Of a stretch of DNA of 15,544 bases, positions 14,367-15,544 are shown one piece after another (position 1 is the first letter of the stretch; each line of letters opens with the position of its first letter). The translations under genes and the position numbers were made by a program. The stretch spans positions 1 through 15,544 of the forward strand of contig JASIJX010000110.1 of the NCBI GenBank assembly GCA_030049955.1, given 5' to 3'. The notes below the pieces were generated by a model that did not search any database, was not told the origin of the DNA, and saw only the letters and a program-made list of their open reading frames with translations. This stretch comes from Acidobacteriaceae bacterium (GTDB taxonomy: Bacteria; Acidobacteriota; Terriglobia; Terriglobales; Acidobacteriaceae).

Positions 14367-14395
14367 TTGACAGAATTAGAGCATAGTTTTAATCT
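14367..14395 (+). promoter_or_regulatory. Sigma70-type promoter of the GH27 gene
   Basis: A perfect TTGACA (14367-14372) is followed after 17 bases by TAATCT (14390-14395), a weak -10 box; TTTAAT at 14388-14393 is a better match but with only 15 bases of spacing. The operator pair begins two bases after the -10 box. The leader before the GH27 ATG is about 140 bases. Confidence 0.5.
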
Positions 14396-14396
14396 G

Positions 14397-14426
14397 CGGC
14401 ATGACCAATATTTTTTGGTATTACCT
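14397..14426 (+). promoter_or_regulatory. Operator pair for the GntR regulator (GH27 promoter)
   Basis: CGGCATGACCA (14397-14407) and TGGTATTACCT (14416-14426) are eight bases apart, the same spacing as at the TonB receptor promoter. The second contains TTGGTATTACC, identical to the receptor operator, and the first has one good ACCA half. Position relative to the -10 box also agrees, which favours a shared repressor. Confidence 0.58.
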
Positions 14427-14544
14427 GCAGCCAGGACGTCCTGATAATGAAGTCGAGCCAGGTAGCGTTCGGTGCGGCAAAGGGATTGTGTGGGTGGCAG
14501 AGCGCGTTCCTTACTACCTCTAAGGAAGGATCGATTGTTGAGCG

Positions 14545-15544
14545 ATGAATTGGAAAGTGGAGACGGTGCTCAAGAGGCAATTTGATACACGGTTCCAACA
14601 AAGCCTTCGTTGGATCGCCATTTGTTTAATTACGGTAGCAGCTTTTTCTTCAGCTGCTGCTTTTTCCCAGTCGAGTGTTATTACCGCTGAATTGGCGTCG
14701 ACACCGCCCATGGGATGGGCAAATTGGAATAGCCTCGGATGCAATTATGACGAAAACACGATTCGAGCTATTGCTGATCGCATGGTTACTTCGGGAATGA
14801 AAGATGCTGGATACACTTATCTCATCATTCAGGAGTGCATCGTACCGGCGGGTCACCGTGCCCCGGATGGAACGCTTCTGCCCGACCCGCAAAAATTTCC
14901 TCACGGGTTACCGGCGCTTGTTGAGTACATCCACTCCAAGGGATTGAAGGCGGGTATCTACACTGATGTCGGTCCTAAGACTTGTGCTGGGTATGAGGGT
15001 AGTTTTCAGCATGAGGAACAGGACGCCAGAGCCTTTGCATCGTGGGGTATTGATCTCATCGAAGAGGACTTCTGTTACAAACCATCAGGCTACACTGCGG
15101 CACAACTCTACAGCAGGATGCGTGATGCGATCGCTCAAACTCATCGTCCGATGCTTTTCTACATTTGTAATTGGGGCCGTCAGATGGCATGGACCTGGGC
15201 GCCGAAGCTCGGCAATGTGTGGAGAAGCACAGACGACATCGGTGCGCCTGGCCACGCCGAATGGGCGCGCATCCTTCGCAATTTCGATCAAAATGCATTC
15301 CATGCTTCTAGCGGCGGCCCAAACCACTGGAGTGATCCGGACATGCTCGAGATTGGTGTCCCAAGCATCAGCGCCCTAGAGGAACAATCGCAATTTAGTT
15401 TATGGGCTATATCTGCTGCGCCGCTATGGGCAGGAAACGATCTACTCACCATGTCACTGCAGACGCAACAGACCCTCACCAATCGCGAAGTCATCGCTGT
15501 TGATCAAGATCCGCTCGGTCAGCCAGGCACTCTCGTCTTGCAGG
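14545..15544 (+). CDS. Exported GH27-family glycosidase with altered sugar-binding residues (partial, C-terminus beyond right edge)
   Basis: From the ATG at 14545 the frame stays open for 333 codons to the edge. No strong ribosome binding site is visible. A basic start and hydrophobic stretch (22-41, ending AFSQ) form a signal peptide. The barrel opens with TPPMGWANWNSLGC (53-66), then FPHGLPALVEYIHSKGLKAG (118-137) and IYTDVGPKTCAG, standard GH27 blocks. The nucleophile is probably D175 (IEEDFC), the acid/base D231 in the R227-x-x-x-D231 motif, with WSDPDML at 262-268. Compared with human alpha-galactosidase A, the galactose-binding D92, D93, K168 and E203 are replaced by Q96, E97, E173 and N209. 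GH27 retaining chemistry should persist, but galactose may not be the substrate. Family members also include beta-L-arabinopyranosidases and isomalto-dextranases. It likely supplies the sugar used by the neighbouring operon. Confidence 0.9.
   Translation, partial: MNWKVETVLKRQFDTRFQQSLRWIAICLITVAAFSSAAAFSQSSVITAELASTPPMGWANWNSLGCNYDENTIRAIADRMVTSGMKDAGYTYLIIQECIVPAGHRAPDGTLLPDPQKFPHGLPALVEYIHSKGLKAGIYTDVGPKTCAGYEGSFQHEEQDARAFASWGIDLIEEDFCYKPSGYTAAQLYSRMRDAIAQTHRPMLFYICNWGRQMAWTWAPKLGNVWRSTDDIGAPGHAEWARILRNFDQNAFHASSGGPNHWSDPDMLEIGVPSISALEEQSQFSLWAISAAPLWAGNDLLTMSLQTQQTLTNREVIAVDQDPLGQPGTLVLQ

Noticed and set aside
1..15544. CRISPR arrays, tRNA or rRNA genes, insertion sequences
   Set aside because: No regularly spaced repeats, cloverleaf-like sequence, rRNA blocks, transposase motifs or terminal inverted repeats were seen on either strand.

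Overview
The window looks like a carbohydrate-use locus from a soil-type Acidobacteriota chromosome (Terriglobia-like). This is inferred from a TonB-dependent receptor start of the Oar-like type (signal peptide, carboxypeptidase-regulatory-like domain, plug), a GH-A glycosidase with an inserted carbohydrate-binding-like module, a Tat-exported sulfatase, and a RhaT-type sugar importer with sugar-acid enzymes. No rRNA, tRNA, CRISPR array, insertion sequence or phage gene was seen. Taxonomy is inference only.

Left half, all genes on the minus strand: a secreted clan GH-A glycosidase cut by the left edge (1-1727; 575 codons open in one frame); a Tat-exported protein with two tandem metallo-beta-lactamase domains (1843-3846), preceded by a possible 21-residue leader ORF (3857-3922); a LacI-family regulator (4335-5363) with a perfect 14-bp palindrome just upstream; about 1 kb with no convincing gene (5364-6367); a Tat-exported cysteine-type sulfatase (6368-8062); and the N-terminal 306 codons of a TonB-dependent receptor (8200-9120), which stops within the plug and has no barrel.

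Right half: a minus-strand operon (13414 down to 9523) encoding an enolase-superfamily sugar-acid dehydratase, an RraA/HMG-aldolase-like protein, a RhaT-like sugar:H+ symporter and an SDR dehydrogenase. Diverging from it is a GntR/FadR-type regulator (13610-14338), followed on the plus strand by an exported GH27 glycosidase cut by the right edge (14545-15544). The set reads as a non-phosphorylative (oxidative) route: release of a sugar outside the cytoplasm, import, oxidation, dehydration to a 2-keto-3-deoxy acid, then cleavage by an aldolase, with the RraA-like protein as the only aldolase candidate in view.

The most interesting signal is non-coding. Three promoters (TonB receptor, dehydratase operon, GH27) each have a perfect TTGACA -35 box, and directly behind the -10 box sits a pair of TGGTnnnACCA-like elements, the pattern expected for a FadR-type GntR operator. 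At the receptor and GH27 promoters the element pair has the same 19-bp centre spacing, the same place relative to the promoter, and an identical TTGGTATTACC core. This suggests a small regulon run by the GntR protein encoded between them. Other points to check are GH27 active-site substitutions that argue against ordinary alpha-galactosidase activity, and complementary loss of metal ligands in the two metallo-beta-lactamase domains.
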